A stretch of 8,656 bases of DNA from an uncultured Sphingobium sp. Its GTDB lineage: Bacteria; Pseudomonadota; Alphaproteobacteria; Sphingomonadales; Sphingomonadaceae. The notes beneath the pieces were generated by a model, which was not told the DNA's origin, made no database searches, and worked only from the letters and a program-made list of their open reading frames with translations. The number at the start of each line of letters is the position of its first letter. Position 1 is the stretch's first letter. The stretch covers positions 1 to 8,656 of the forward strand of contig CAJYHD010000383.1 in assembly GCA_913773715.1 (NCBI GenBank). Direction: 5' to 3'. Shown piece by piece: positions 1 through 5,803 of the stretch. The translations under genes were made by a program, and so were the position numbers.

Positions 1-245
1 GGGCAAGGCCGAAGAGCATTGGCAGCAGGCGGCCGAGGAGATCGCTTCGCTCGACCAGCAGGCTAGCGACGGTGCGGGCGGCATCCTGCCGAACCCGCTT
101 GCGCCTCTTGGGCTTGGCGAGTTCTTCGGCAGCCGCGCCCGTCGCAAGCGGGTTCGGCAGGATGCCGCCCGCACCGTCGCTAGCCTGCTGGTCGAGCGAA
201 GCGATCTCCTCGGCCGCCTGCTGCCAATGCTCTTCGGCCTTGCCC
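1..245. repeat. Perfect 103-bp inverted repeat with 39-bp spacer at the left edge
   Basis: Bases 1-103 are the exact reverse complement of bases 143-245 (paired positions sum to 246), with 104-142 as the spacer. Pairing fails at 104/142. On the outer side the left arm ends at the window boundary, so the true arm could be longer. Both arms lie within the DUF2934 reading frame. No mismatch was found over 103 pairs, which means either a very recent event or a sequencing or assembly fold-back (snap-back chimera), common at contig ends. No transposase or target-site duplication is visible, so I do not call it a mobile element. Confidence 0.95.
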
Positions 246-307
246 TCGGGATGCCCCTGCGCTTCCCAGATGGCATGCGCGCGTTCGCGAATACGATCGT
301 CCGACAT
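1..307 (-). CDS. DUF2934 family protein, 3' half is a fold-back of its 5' half, runs off left edge
   Basis: Reading leftward from the ATG at 307 the frame stays open to the window edge (102 codons). The N-terminus MSDDRIRERAHAIWEAQGHP, followed by EGKAEEHWQQAAEEI, matches the short DUF2934 domain (IRERAYxLWExxGxPxGxxxxHWxxAExEx) well. The function of that family is unknown; it is common in alphaproteobacteria, and the proteins usually end in a Lys/Ala/Pro-rich tail. A tail of that kind begins here (AEELAKPKRRKR, about residues 60-71). After that the reading runs into the left arm of a perfect inverted repeat, so codons from about 69 onward (KRVRQDAARTVASLL...) are simply the antisense of codons 21-55 and are probably not genuine protein. 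GGAG about 6 bases before the ATG is a good ribosome binding site. The gene lies 153 bases downstream of crp-like gene 1 on the same strand. The family call is solid for the first 55 residues; the C-terminus is not trustworthy. Confidence 0.72.
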   Translation of the reverse strand, partial: MSDDRIRERAHAIWEAQGHPEGKAEEHWQQAAEEIASLDQQASDGAGGILPNPLATGAAAEELAKPKRRKRVRQDAARTVASLLVERSDLLGRLLPMLFGLA

Positions 308-460
308 ATGATCTCCGTCCCTGTTCCGCATGGCCCTGCGCCGGGTGAACGGCGCTGCGGTGAACTGTAAATGCGCAGGATCGCATTAGGATGCGTGCGG
401 AAATGTCGATCGAGAAAAATGGCGAGAAGAAGCTGACCTTCGTTAAGAGTGGTCCGCGCT

Positions 461-1207
461 TCAACTCTTAGCGGGGCTTCCGCTCCGTCCGGCCCAAGGC
501 CGAAGGCGAAAATCGGCCAGTTCGGCCAGTCGCCGCCAATCCGGCACCAGAATGCGCCGCCTATCGCGCTCGATAAAGCCTTCGGATTCCAACGCGCGCA
601 AGGTTCGATTGACATGCACCGTCGTCATGCCCGTAGCGTCCGCCAGTTCGGCCTGTGTCAGAGGCAGGACGATCTCACAGCCGTCATGCCCGCCTGCCAG
701 ATGATCTCGCATCGCTAGTTCGCAAAACAGGTGCGCAATCCGGCCCCGCGCATCTCGTCGCCCCATATTGGAGATCCAGGCACGCACAACAGACATTTCC
801 GCTTCGACTTCCGTCCAGAGCGCATTGGAGACACGCGGGTGGGATCGACAGACGGCGAGCAGGCTTTCGGTCGGGATCACGGCGACGGTAACCGGTCCCA
901 AGGCTTGGACGAAATCCTCCGCTGCCGAAGGGGGCGTCGCAGGCAGGTTCAATATGTCGCCCTGGCCATGGATGCCGACGATATGCCGCAGCCCTTCGGC
1001 GGAAAATCGATGGCGATGTGCGAACCCTGTCAGCATGATCTGGCAAGCGCTCGCCTTGTCGCCCTCCTGCACGATATAGGCACCGGCAGCGATCCGGCGC
1101 TCCTGATGCGGCAGCGCGTAAATGGCTTCGACGTCCGCATAGGTGAGTTCGCTACGTCCGCCAAGGCGCATCGCCAGCGGGGCGAGCAAGGGGGAACGGC
1201 CGTTCAT
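461..1207 (-). CDS. Crp/Fnr family transcriptional regulator (paralog 1)
   Basis: A 248-aa predicted cytoplasmic DNA-binding regulator: an N-terminal cyclic-nucleotide-like beta-roll (about residues 25-125), a dimerisation helix with NMGRRDARGRIAHLFCEL (about 147-164), then a winged helix of the HTH_Crp_2 type from LPLTQAELADATGM (about 182) with recognition helix TTVHVNRTLRAL (about 195-206) and wing ERDRRRILVPDW. It has no N-terminal cysteine cluster, so it is not an oxygen-sensing FNR with an Fe-S centre, and the cAMP-pocket Arg-Ser/Thr of E. coli CRP is not recognisable; the ligand is unknown. The start is uncertain: TTG TTG ATG lie in a row at 1213-1205. I chose the ATG at 1207, with GGGG about 9 bases upstream; starting at the TTG adds two residues. 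The stop is at 461-463. A GAACGG palindrome overlaps the start. The regulated genes cannot be deduced from the neighbours. Confidence 0.9.
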   Translation of the reverse strand: MNGRSPLLAPLAMRLGGRSELTYADVEAIYALPHQERRIAAGAYIVQEGDKASACQIMLTGFAHRHRFSAEGLRHIVGIHGQGDILNLPATPPSAAEDFVQALGPVTVAVIPTESLLAVCRSHPRVSNALWTEVEAEMSVVRAWISNMGRRDARGRIAHLFCELAMRDHLAGGHDGCEIVLPLTQAELADATGMTTVHVNRTLRALESEGFIERDRRRILVPDWRRLAELADFRLRPWAGRSGSPAKS

Positions 1208-1230
1208 CAACAACGGCCCCGATTGAACGG
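1194..1230. promoter_or_regulatory. Three GAACGG half-sites over the crp-like gene 1 start
   Basis: GAACGGCCGTTC at 1194-1205 is a perfect 12-bp palindrome covering the first codons of crp-like gene 1. A further inverted copy, TGAACGG at 1224-1230, pairs with CCGTTCA at 1200-1206 across 17 bases that contain the ribosome binding site. The arrangement could be an operator for autoregulation or an RNA hairpin hiding the start site. Only position and symmetry support this; short GC-rich palindromes also arise by chance. Confidence 0.25.
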
Positions 1231-1369
1231 TCTTGAGCGGAGCTTATCATCCGAAGGGCATAGGATCGAGTGGCTGCTGTAGCGCGCAGTGAGGTCCATC
1301 ATAGCCTAAGCGCGTCGTCCGCTCTGCATCGGCCCATCAATGCGAGCGTCGAGCGTCAGCTTGGAAGCG
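1208..1369. other. Intergenic spacer between the 91-aa gene and crp-like gene 1
   Basis: About 160 bases with no convincing open frame. It holds the upstream GAACGG copy at 1224-1230 and a short tandem GAGCGTC duplication at 1344-1357. I could not find a convincing terminator for the 91-aa gene or a sigma-70 promoter for crp-like gene 1, though one of each would be expected if they are not co-transcribed. Confidence 0.4.
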
Positions 1370-1645
1370 TTAAGCTTTGTCGTCCTTGTGTACAAACTTG
1401 AAGAAGCGGCTGGTCGATCCATCCGCCGTCTTATCCTGATACAGCAATGCGATATCGGAGCTGTCGAAGATTTTAAAGAATTCGTCCCAGTCGATTTCTT
1501 CGAACGAATCCTCCTTCTCCCCAAAATCGAAGCGGAGCACGCCGCCGTCGCGCCCTTCCGTCCGTACGACAGCCGGTCGCCCGCCCCTTTGTTCTGTCCA
1601 ATCTTTGATGATGTCATGATCTATCGTTTTGGTAGCGCTGCTCAT
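1370..1645 (-). CDS. Small acidic conserved hypothetical protein (91 aa)
   Basis: A 91-aa soluble protein with no signal peptide or membrane segment. It opens with TIDHDIIKDWTEQRGGRPAV, continues with GGVLRFDFGEKEDSFEEIDW, and ends with DEFFKIFDSSDIALLYQ and then DKTADGSTSRFFKFV. This order (HDxIxxWxExRGGxPA, LRxDF, EEIxWDEFFxxFDxxxLALLYQDxTADGxxSRFxKxV) belongs, from memory, to a small conserved bacterial family of unknown function that databases sometimes label '1,4-alpha-glucan branching enzyme'. That label cannot be right, because the protein has no catalytic barrel and is far too short. The ATG at 1645 has GAGG about 7 bases upstream. It is flanked on the same strand by Crp-type regulators, separated by 162 and 134 bases, so it is probably its own transcription unit. 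The strongly acidic mid-section is unlike the Arg/Ala-rich neighbours. Role unknown. Confidence 0.82.
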   Translation of the reverse strand: MSSATKTIDHDIIKDWTEQRGGRPAVVRTEGRDGGVLRFDFGEKEDSFEEIDWDEFFKIFDSSDIALLYQDKTADGSTSRFFKFVHKDDKA

Positions 1646-1752
1646 AGGTCGCCTCGGCGTGATGTCTTACGATCAACCGGGGGTGCCGTACCTTGCTCCA
1701 AAGACCGAACGCTGTACGCCAACATATGATAACTAGGCTGTAATTTTTGTTT

Positions 1753-1767
1753 CCGATTGAAAATCGG
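1753..1767. repeat. Short inverted repeat just downstream of crp-like gene 2
   Basis: CCGATT-GAA-AATCGG, a 6-bp stem with a 3-base loop, starts 12 bases beyond the crp-like gene 2 stop codon and lies in the AT-richer spacer 1646-1779. In the direction of crp-like gene 2 transcription it is followed by an A-rich rather than a T-rich run, so it is not a classical intrinsic terminator. It could still pause or stabilise the 3' end of the message. The rest of this spacer (upstream of the 91-aa gene) shows no clear promoter. Confidence 0.3.
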
Positions 1768-1779
1768 GCGACCTGTAGC

Positions 1780-2418
1780 CTAGGCTGCAATCTCAATGCC
1801 GCCAATTGCGGCGGCTTCGCGAAGCGCGCGCACATCGGGTATCCGCAGCCATTTGGATTGCAGCTCGATCAACCCGCGAGACCGCATGGTCTGCAAAGTG
1901 CGATTGACATGGACTGGTGTCAGGCCGGTCAGATCCGCGATGTCCATCTGCGTCAGGGGAAGCGCGCATTGGTGGCCATAGGCCAGTCCAGCATGCCGCA
2001 TCCGATCGAACAACTCATAGAGCAGATGCGCCAGTCGCTCGATCGCGGTCCGACGCCCCAGCGTGACCAGCCAATTCGCCTGCCGCTCGCAGCCATCGAC
2101 GAAATTCTTCCAAAAGACCGACTGCGTGTCGCCGGTCCCTGACATGGGCGCCTGACAAGCCGTCTTGCGCGCTCGTACATTGGTGAGCGCAACGATCGGC
2201 TGGCTCGGTGCGCGGCCCAGCGCCCATTGCGGCTCGCAAAAGTCGCCTGGCAGGAACAGCGCCGTGATCTGCCGCCGCCCATCGGACAGCAGCCGGTATT
2301 TACAGGCCCATCCTTCCAATATTTGGAAGAGGCCATCAGGCCGTTCACATTCCCGCGCAAGGAAATCATGCGGTCTGAAAAAGACGAGATCTTCGTCCGG
2401 TGCAATCTGGCTCAACAT
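1780..2418 (-). CDS. Crp/Fnr family transcriptional regulator (paralog 2)
   Basis: A 212-aa predicted regulator. A shortened beta-roll domain starts almost at once (MLSQIAPDEDLVFFRPHDFL), with GRRQITALFLPGDFCEP (about residues 48-64). The dimer helix carries LGRRTAIERLAHLLYEL (about 120-136) and the winged helix starts at LPLTQMDIADLTGL (about 153) with recognition helix TPVHVNRTLQTM (about 167-178). I preferred the ATG at 2418 because AGGGG stands about 8 bases before it; an in-frame ATG at 2451 would add 11 residues but has no Shine-Dalgarno sequence. This paralog lacks most of the N-terminal helix seen in the other two, and its linker reads GRRTAIERLAHLLYEL where the others have GRRDAR-R-AHLFCEL. 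It is divergent from the DUF6894 gene and shares its upstream spacer. Ligand and targets unknown; no FNR-type cysteine cluster is present, although scattered cysteines occur. Confidence 0.88.
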   Translation of the reverse strand: MLSQIAPDEDLVFFRPHDFLARECERPDGLFQILEGWACKYRLLSDGRRQITALFLPGDFCEPQWALGRAPSQPIVALTNVRARKTACQAPMSGTGDTQSVFWKNFVDGCERQANWLVTLGRRTAIERLAHLLYELFDRMRHAGLAYGHQCALPLTQMDIADLTGLTPVHVNRTLQTMRSRGLIELQSKWLRIPDVRALREAAAIGGIEIAA

Positions 2419-2611
2419 GGAACGACCCCTGTTAAGCCCCCCAAGCGGCATAGTAGCGAAACTGCGCTAATCGAGATTCACATATGTTCTTTTGCTGTAA
2501 AATTGCTGATCGGGTCACCCGCGCCCGCAACCGGACTGCCGCATACCACGTAATTTGCGAGACTTGATCGAGGTCGCGGGAACTCTTGTGAGGCTTCGGT
2601 CTTGGTGCTCC
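2419..2611. promoter_or_regulatory. Divergent intergenic region between crp-like gene 2 and the DUF6894 gene
   Basis: This spacer of about 190 bases must contain the promoters for two divergent genes. An AT-rich island at about 2476-2505 stands out from the GC-rich background. It holds TAAAAT at 2498-2503 as a possible plus-strand -10 and, on the other strand, TTTACA (complement of 2496-2501) as a possible -35. Neither has a good partner box at the right spacing. I see no CRP-type TGTGA-N6-TCACA or FNR-type TTGAT-N4-ATCAA site. Confidence 0.3.
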
Positions 2612-2851
2612 ATGGCGAAATTTCATATTCATCTCTTCAACGATGCCGACATCTGGGACGAAGAAGGCCAACTCTTCCCGGACCTGGCAGCAGCGGAAAA
2701 GGAAGCCATCCGCAGCGCACGCGACGTCATCGCGGAGCATATTCGATCCGGCCGAACCATCCATCTAAATCACAGGGTAGAGATCACAGATGCGCAAGGC
2801 GTAACGCTCAGGACGATTGCCTTCGAACAAGTCGTGCAGTTTGTGCGTTGA
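2612..2851 (+). CDS. DUF6894 family small protein (79 aa)
   Basis: A 79-aa soluble protein, start MAKFHIHLFNDADIWDEEGQ, followed by LFPDLAAAEKEAIRSARDVI. The pattern of an aromatic, His-containing first strand, a D(x)EG turn, a 'PDLxAAxxEAxRxA' helix and a closing pair of strands (HRVEITDAQGVTLRTIAFEQ) fits DUF6894, an alphaproteobacterial family of unknown function often found in several copies per genome. The ATG at 2612 gives the family's usual length. An in-frame TTG at 2555 would add 19 residues with no family match, so I reject it. The ribosome binding site is weak (GGTG close to the ATG). The gene is followed after 78 bases by crp-like gene 3 on the same strand, with no terminator seen between, so the two may be co-transcribed. 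No catalytic residues can be assigned. Confidence 0.85.
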   Translation: MAKFHIHLFNDADIWDEEGQLFPDLAAAEKEAIRSARDVIAEHIRSGRTIHLNHRVEITDAQGVTLRTIAFEQVVQFVR

Positions 2852-2929
2852 TGCGGGATCATTCCATCGTGATTGGCACCGCGTGCGATCGGACCGCACT
2901 CTGCCATGTCCGTTTGACGAGAGACGATC

Positions 2930-3679
2930 ATGCGCTTTGAGAATCCCGTCTTCCAGCTATTCGTCCGCAAACTGCTGCAAAGGTCGGTGCTGAACGAAAA
3001 AGAACGGAGGGCCATCTTGTCCTTGTCGGGCCGTGAGATCGTGATCGACCCGCATCGCGATATCGTGAGTCCGGGCCAATTAACGGACTCATCTTGCCTG
3101 ATCGTGTCCGGCATGGCCGCCCGGTTCGGGCAATTACGCGACGGCCACAGGCAGATCACCGCCATCCACATCCCAGGTGATATGTGTGACCTATATTCGC
3201 TCATGCTGCCAAAGGTCGAATGGGCGGTTCAAGCGCTGTCGGCGCCTGTAACGATCGTAAAGGTGCCGCACAGCGAACTGCGCAATCTCGCCCATGAATA
3301 TCCCGCCATAGCCGAGGCATTCTGGCGGGACTGCGTGGCAGACGGCGCAGTGCTGTCGCAATGGTTGGTCAATGTCGGCCGCCGCGATGCGCGCGTTCGC
3401 GCTGCGCATCTCTTCTGCGAACTGGGGATCCGCATGGAGAAAGCAGGTCTTGGAAGCCGTGTATCGTTCGAACTGCCCGTAGTCCAAAGCCAACTGGCGG
3501 ACGCGCTTGGTATGACGCCGGTACACATGAACAGGATCATGCGCGCCCTGCGTGCGGAAGGCCTGATCGTCGTTCGGGGCAGGCGGATCGAGATTCCCGA
3601 TTGGGCTGCCATCACCAAAGCCGCTGGCTTCGATGATGGCTATCTGGAAACAGAGGAGCCGCTGCTCCTCGGCATTTGA
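2930..3679 (+). CDS. Crp/Fnr family transcriptional regulator (paralog 3)
   Basis: A 249-aa predicted regulator with the full two-domain layout. There is an N-terminal helix (LQRSVLNEKERRAILSL), a cyclic-nucleotide-like beta-roll (about 35-120) including DGHRQITAIHIPGDMCDLYS (about 71-90), a dimer helix with NVGRRDARVRAAHLFCEL (about 148-165), and a winged helix from LPVVQSQLADALGM (about 182) with recognition helix TPVHMNRIMRAL and wing VRGRRIEIPDW. It is closer to paralog 1 than to paralog 2 in the linker signature and closing IPDW wing. The ATG at 2930 is preceded by GAGAG about 6 bases upstream. It follows the DUF6894 gene by 78 bases and converges on the UXS gene with 11 bases between stop codons. 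The acidic tail ETEEPLLLGI overlaps a terminator-like hairpin. Effector and targets are unknown; the protein lacks the cysteine set of oxygen-sensing FNR. Confidence 0.92.
   Translation: MRFENPVFQLFVRKLLQRSVLNEKERRAILSLSGREIVIDPHRDIVSPGQLTDSSCLIVSGMAARFGQLRDGHRQITAIHIPGDMCDLYSLMLPKVEWAVQALSAPVTIVKVPHSELRNLAHEYPAIAEAFWRDCVADGAVLSQWLVNVGRRDARVRAAHLFCELGIRMEKAGLGSRVSFELPVVQSQLADALGMTPVHMNRIMRALRAEGLIVVRGRRIEIPDWAAITKAAGFDDGYLETEEPLLLGI
3653..3670. terminator. Candidate terminator hairpin between convergent crp-like gene 3 and UXS gene
   Basis: GAGGAGC-CGCT-GCTCCTC forms a perfect 7-bp GC-rich stem with a 4-base loop inside the last codons of crp-like gene 3. On the minus strand, which is the direction leaving the UXS gene, it is followed by TGTTTCC, a modest U-rich stretch. 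On the plus strand the tail GGCATTTGA is poor. With only 11 bases between the two stop codons, any shared terminator has to lie within coding sequence. The U-tracts are weak, so the call is tentative. Confidence 0.35.
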
Positions 3680-3690
3680 GGTCTGACGAC

Positions 3691-4701
3691 TTACTCGGCC
3701 GCGATCGGCGCATCCTGCATTGCTCTCGTCATGCCGATCTCACGCGCGAAGAAGGCCCTCGTCATCCTCAGTCCTTCATCAAGGGCGATCGTCGGTTCCC
3801 AGTCAAGGCGTTCCTTGGCCTGCCGAATATCCGGCTTGCGGCGGCGCGGGTCGTCGGTCGGCAGCGGATGGTAAGTCACGCTGGATGCCGAACCCGTTTC
3901 CGTCAGGACCCGATCGACAAGTTCCATGATCGTAAATTCTTCGGGATTGCCGAGATTGACAGGCACCAAGTCGGGCATATCCGATTCCATCAACCGGATC
4001 AGTCCTTCGACCATGTCCGACACGAAGCAAAAGCTGCGCGTTTGCGATCCGTCACCGTATATGGTGATGTCCTCACCCGACAGCGCCTGACACAACAGGT
4101 TCGATACCACACGACCATCGTCGGGATGCATGTTGGGGCCATAGGTGTTGAAGATGCGCGCCACGCGAACATCGGCGCGGCCAAGCCGGGCGAAGTCGAA
4201 CGCCATCGCTTCGGCGGCGCGCTTCCCTTCGTCGTAGCAGGCGCGCGGACCGGTGCAGTTGACCCAGCCACGATAATCCTCCCGCTGAGGATGCGCTTCC
4301 GGGTCGCCATAGACTTCGCTGGTGGACGTCAGCAAAAAGCGCGCGCCCGTTTGCTCCGCCAACCGCAGCAGCCGGTCGGTCCCCATGACATTCGTCAGCA
4401 TGGTATGTTCGGGATCGGCCTGATACTGCGGCGGCGATGCGGCACAGGCAAGATTGTAGATGCGGCTGATGTCGCGCCGCCGCGTCACCGCGTCGGGCAA
4501 TGGGTCGACGATGTCTCCGCGAATGAAGGTAAAGCCGGGATGATCGATTAGTCCTTCCAGATTGGTGGGCCGAGCCGTTTGCAGATTGTCGAGGCAGATC
4601 ACGTCATGCCCTCGTGCCAGTAGGGCACGACAGAGATGCGAGCCGATGAAGCCAGCGCCGCCTGCGACGAGTATAAGCGTGTTGGACTGCGTCATCCGCA
4701 T
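3691..4701 (-). CDS. UDP-glucuronic acid decarboxylase (UDP-xylose synthase), extended SDR
   Basis: A 336-aa cytoplasmic NAD-dependent enzyme expected to convert UDP-glucuronate to UDP-xylose. The Rossmann signature GGAGFIGSH lies at about 14-22. TSTSEVYGDP (about 125-134) supplies the catalytic Ser/Thr and the SEVYGDP box typical of UXS. GPRACYDEGKR (about 151-161) holds the catalytic Tyr156 and Lys160 in the UXS-specific YDEGK form. GDGSQTRSF (about 216-224) carries the family's substrate-contacting Arg, and RRRKPDI near the C-terminus is also characteristic. UDP-glucuronate 4-epimerases usually have YGxSK instead, so decarboxylation is the better call. The loop before the catalytic Tyr reads YRGWVNCTGPR rather than the common YWGxVNPxGPR. 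I chose the ATG at 4701, with AGAGG 7 bases upstream; an ATG at 4722 would add 7 residues and nearly abut the upstream gene. It is the last gene of the glycosyltransferase operon and presumably supplies its xylose donor. Confidence 0.92.
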   Translation of the reverse strand: MRMTQSNTLILVAGGAGFIGSHLCRALLARGHDVICLDNLQTARPTNLEGLIDHPGFTFIRGDIVDPLPDAVTRRRDISRIYNLACAASPPQYQADPEHTMLTNVMGTDRLLRLAEQTGARFLLTSTSEVYGDPEAHPQREDYRGWVNCTGPRACYDEGKRAAEAMAFDFARLGRADVRVARIFNTYGPNMHPDDGRVVSNLLCQALSGEDITIYGDGSQTRSFCFVSDMVEGLIRLMESDMPDLVPVNLGNPEEFTIMELVDRVLTETGSASSVTYHPLPTDDPRRRKPDIRQAKERLDWEPTIALDEGLRMTRAFFAREIGMTRAMQDAPIAAE

Positions 4702-4723
4702 GGATGTTCCTCTTCCCATCATG

Positions 4724-5803
4724 TCATTCTGCGGCCACGAAATGCGCGGGCATGTGCAGCCCGGCAGCGTCCATCAAGTGCTGCTCTAACTCCGCCGCAC
4801 GAGTTTGCGCGCTATGATCCACCAGGATGCGGGACCGTGCCGCATCTCCCATCGCCGGTCGATCTTCATCGAGGAACACCACGATCTGTTCGGCCTTGTC
4901 GGCGAACAGGATCTCCCGGTTGGGTTGGAAGAAATCGTTGAGACCCGGCCAAATGTCCGAGATGATCGGGGTGCCGCAAGCAGCCGCTTCGAACAGCCGG
5001 ACCGATGGCGACCACCCAGCTTTGATCATGTCGGCGCGCGTGACGTTCAACGTGTAGCGCGACGCTGAATAGAAGGCGGCATGTTCGCTCGGTGGCAGAT
5101 GATCGATCCGCTCTACGTTGGATGGCCAATCAATATCGGCGGGATATTGCGACCCGGCGACGACGAACCGTTTCTCAGGCATCATCCGCGCGGGTTCGAT
5201 CAGCAGCTTTTCAAGCGTTGGCTGCCGGTCGGGGCTGTAGGTGCCGAGATAGGAGAGGTCCCAGCGCTTGTCTCCGCCCTGCGGGCGATAGGCGTGGATA
5301 TCGACCGAGCAATGCAGCGCGCGCGCCATTGGCGATCCATATTCCCGCTCCAGCAGCGACAGCGTCGGTCCACCTGTGAACGAGCAGTAGAGATCATAGC
5401 TCTGGATCAGGTCCGGCGACAGATATTCGCAACTGCCATTCCGCAAGGCTGCAAGAGTCACAGGCGTGTCGATGTCGTAAAAGGCTTTGGCGCCGCGCGC
5501 TTCCTTCATGACGTAATGCCCGACCGCGATCCCGTCCGGGACATAGGAACCGACGATCACTGCATCGGCGGCAGCGACCTCAGATCGCCAGTTTTCCAAA
5601 TCAGCGAGGTCATCGTAAAAGGCGAGGCGGCAGTAATCCGACTGAGCGAGGTCGCGATGGTCGGCATACCAAGGGACGTTCCGTTCAAGGAACAGGATGT
5701 CATGCCCGCGCTGGGCGAACGCGGACAAAAGCGCGCGAAAGGTCGTGGCATGTCCGTTGCCCCAGGAGGACGACAGGCTGAGACCGAAGACGACGAGTTT
5801 CAT
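4724..5803 (-). CDS. CgeB-like glycosyltransferase (Glyco_trans_1_2), paralog A
   Basis: A 359-aa predicted cytoplasmic GT-B glycosyltransferase. The N-terminal half begins MKLVVFGLSLSSSWGNGHAT, a short beta strand and glycine turn shared with the next two genes, then a GHDILFLERN strand and FYDIDTP (about 108-114). The C-terminal half contains LSYLGTYSPDRQPTLEKL (about 183-200) and SVRLFEAAACGTPIISD (about 267-283), the nucleotide-sugar-binding signature of the COG4641/CgeB group, followed by FFQPNREILF. It has no membrane segment or signal peptide. A strong AGGTGGAG lies 5 bases before the ATG, and the start overlaps the upstream stop by 4 bases (ATGA), which points to translational coupling. 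The UXS gene follows after about 22 bases, so UDP-xylose is a plausible donor, but the donor and acceptor cannot be read from the sequence. Confidence 0.88.
   Translation of the reverse strand: MKLVVFGLSLSSSWGNGHATTFRALLSAFAQRGHDILFLERNVPWYADHRDLAQSDYCRLAFYDDLADLENWRSEVAAADAVIVGSYVPDGIAVGHYVMKEARGAKAFYDIDTPVTLAALRNGSCEYLSPDLIQSYDLYCSFTGGPTLSLLEREYGSPMARALHCSVDIHAYRPQGGDKRWDLSYLGTYSPDRQPTLEKLLIEPARMMPEKRFVVAGSQYPADIDWPSNVERIDHLPPSEHAAFYSASRYTLNVTRADMIKAGWSPSVRLFEAAACGTPIISDIWPGLNDFFQPNREILFADKAEQIVVFLDEDRPAMGDAARSRILVDHSAQTRAAELEQHLMDAAGLHMPAHFVAAE

Noticed and set aside
1..245. Inverted repeat as insertion-sequence termini or a phage/plasmid origin
   Set aside because: There is no transposase or replication gene between or beside the arms, no target duplication is visible, and the arms encode an ordinary DUF2934 segment.
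180..464. Minus-strand frame (94 codons) starting upstream of the DUF2934 gene
   Set aside because: It overlaps the DUF2934 gene in another frame, and its Arg/Gly/Ala-rich sequence has no family resemblance.
444..470. TAAGAGT...ACTCTTA inverted repeat at the 3' end of crp-like gene 1
   Set aside because: A 7-bp AT-rich stem with a 13-base loop and no following T-run; too weak to call a terminator.
731..1282. Plus-strand open frame (183 codons) opposite crp-like gene 1
   Set aside because: Antisense to a regulator with clear domain motifs, and an Arg/Gly/Asp-rich composition typical of shadow frames.
1344..1357. Tandem GAGCGTC duplication
   Set aside because: Only two 7-base units; no evidence for a functional repeat array.
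1662..1680. TGAT...ATCA symmetry upstream of the 91-aa gene as an FNR-type box
   Set aside because: The half-sites are separated by 8 bases rather than the 4 expected for TTGAT-N4-ATCAA.
2579..2612. GGAAC upstream of the DUF6894 gene as a possible EcfG general-stress promoter
   Set aside because: No CGTT box follows at the 16-17 base spacing required by the GGAAC-N16/17-CGTT pattern.
3676..4551. Long plus-strand open frame (291 codons) opposite the UXS gene
   Set aside because: It is antisense to a clear SDR enzyme, shows no recognisable domain, and open frames of this size on the opposite strand are expected in GC-rich DNA.
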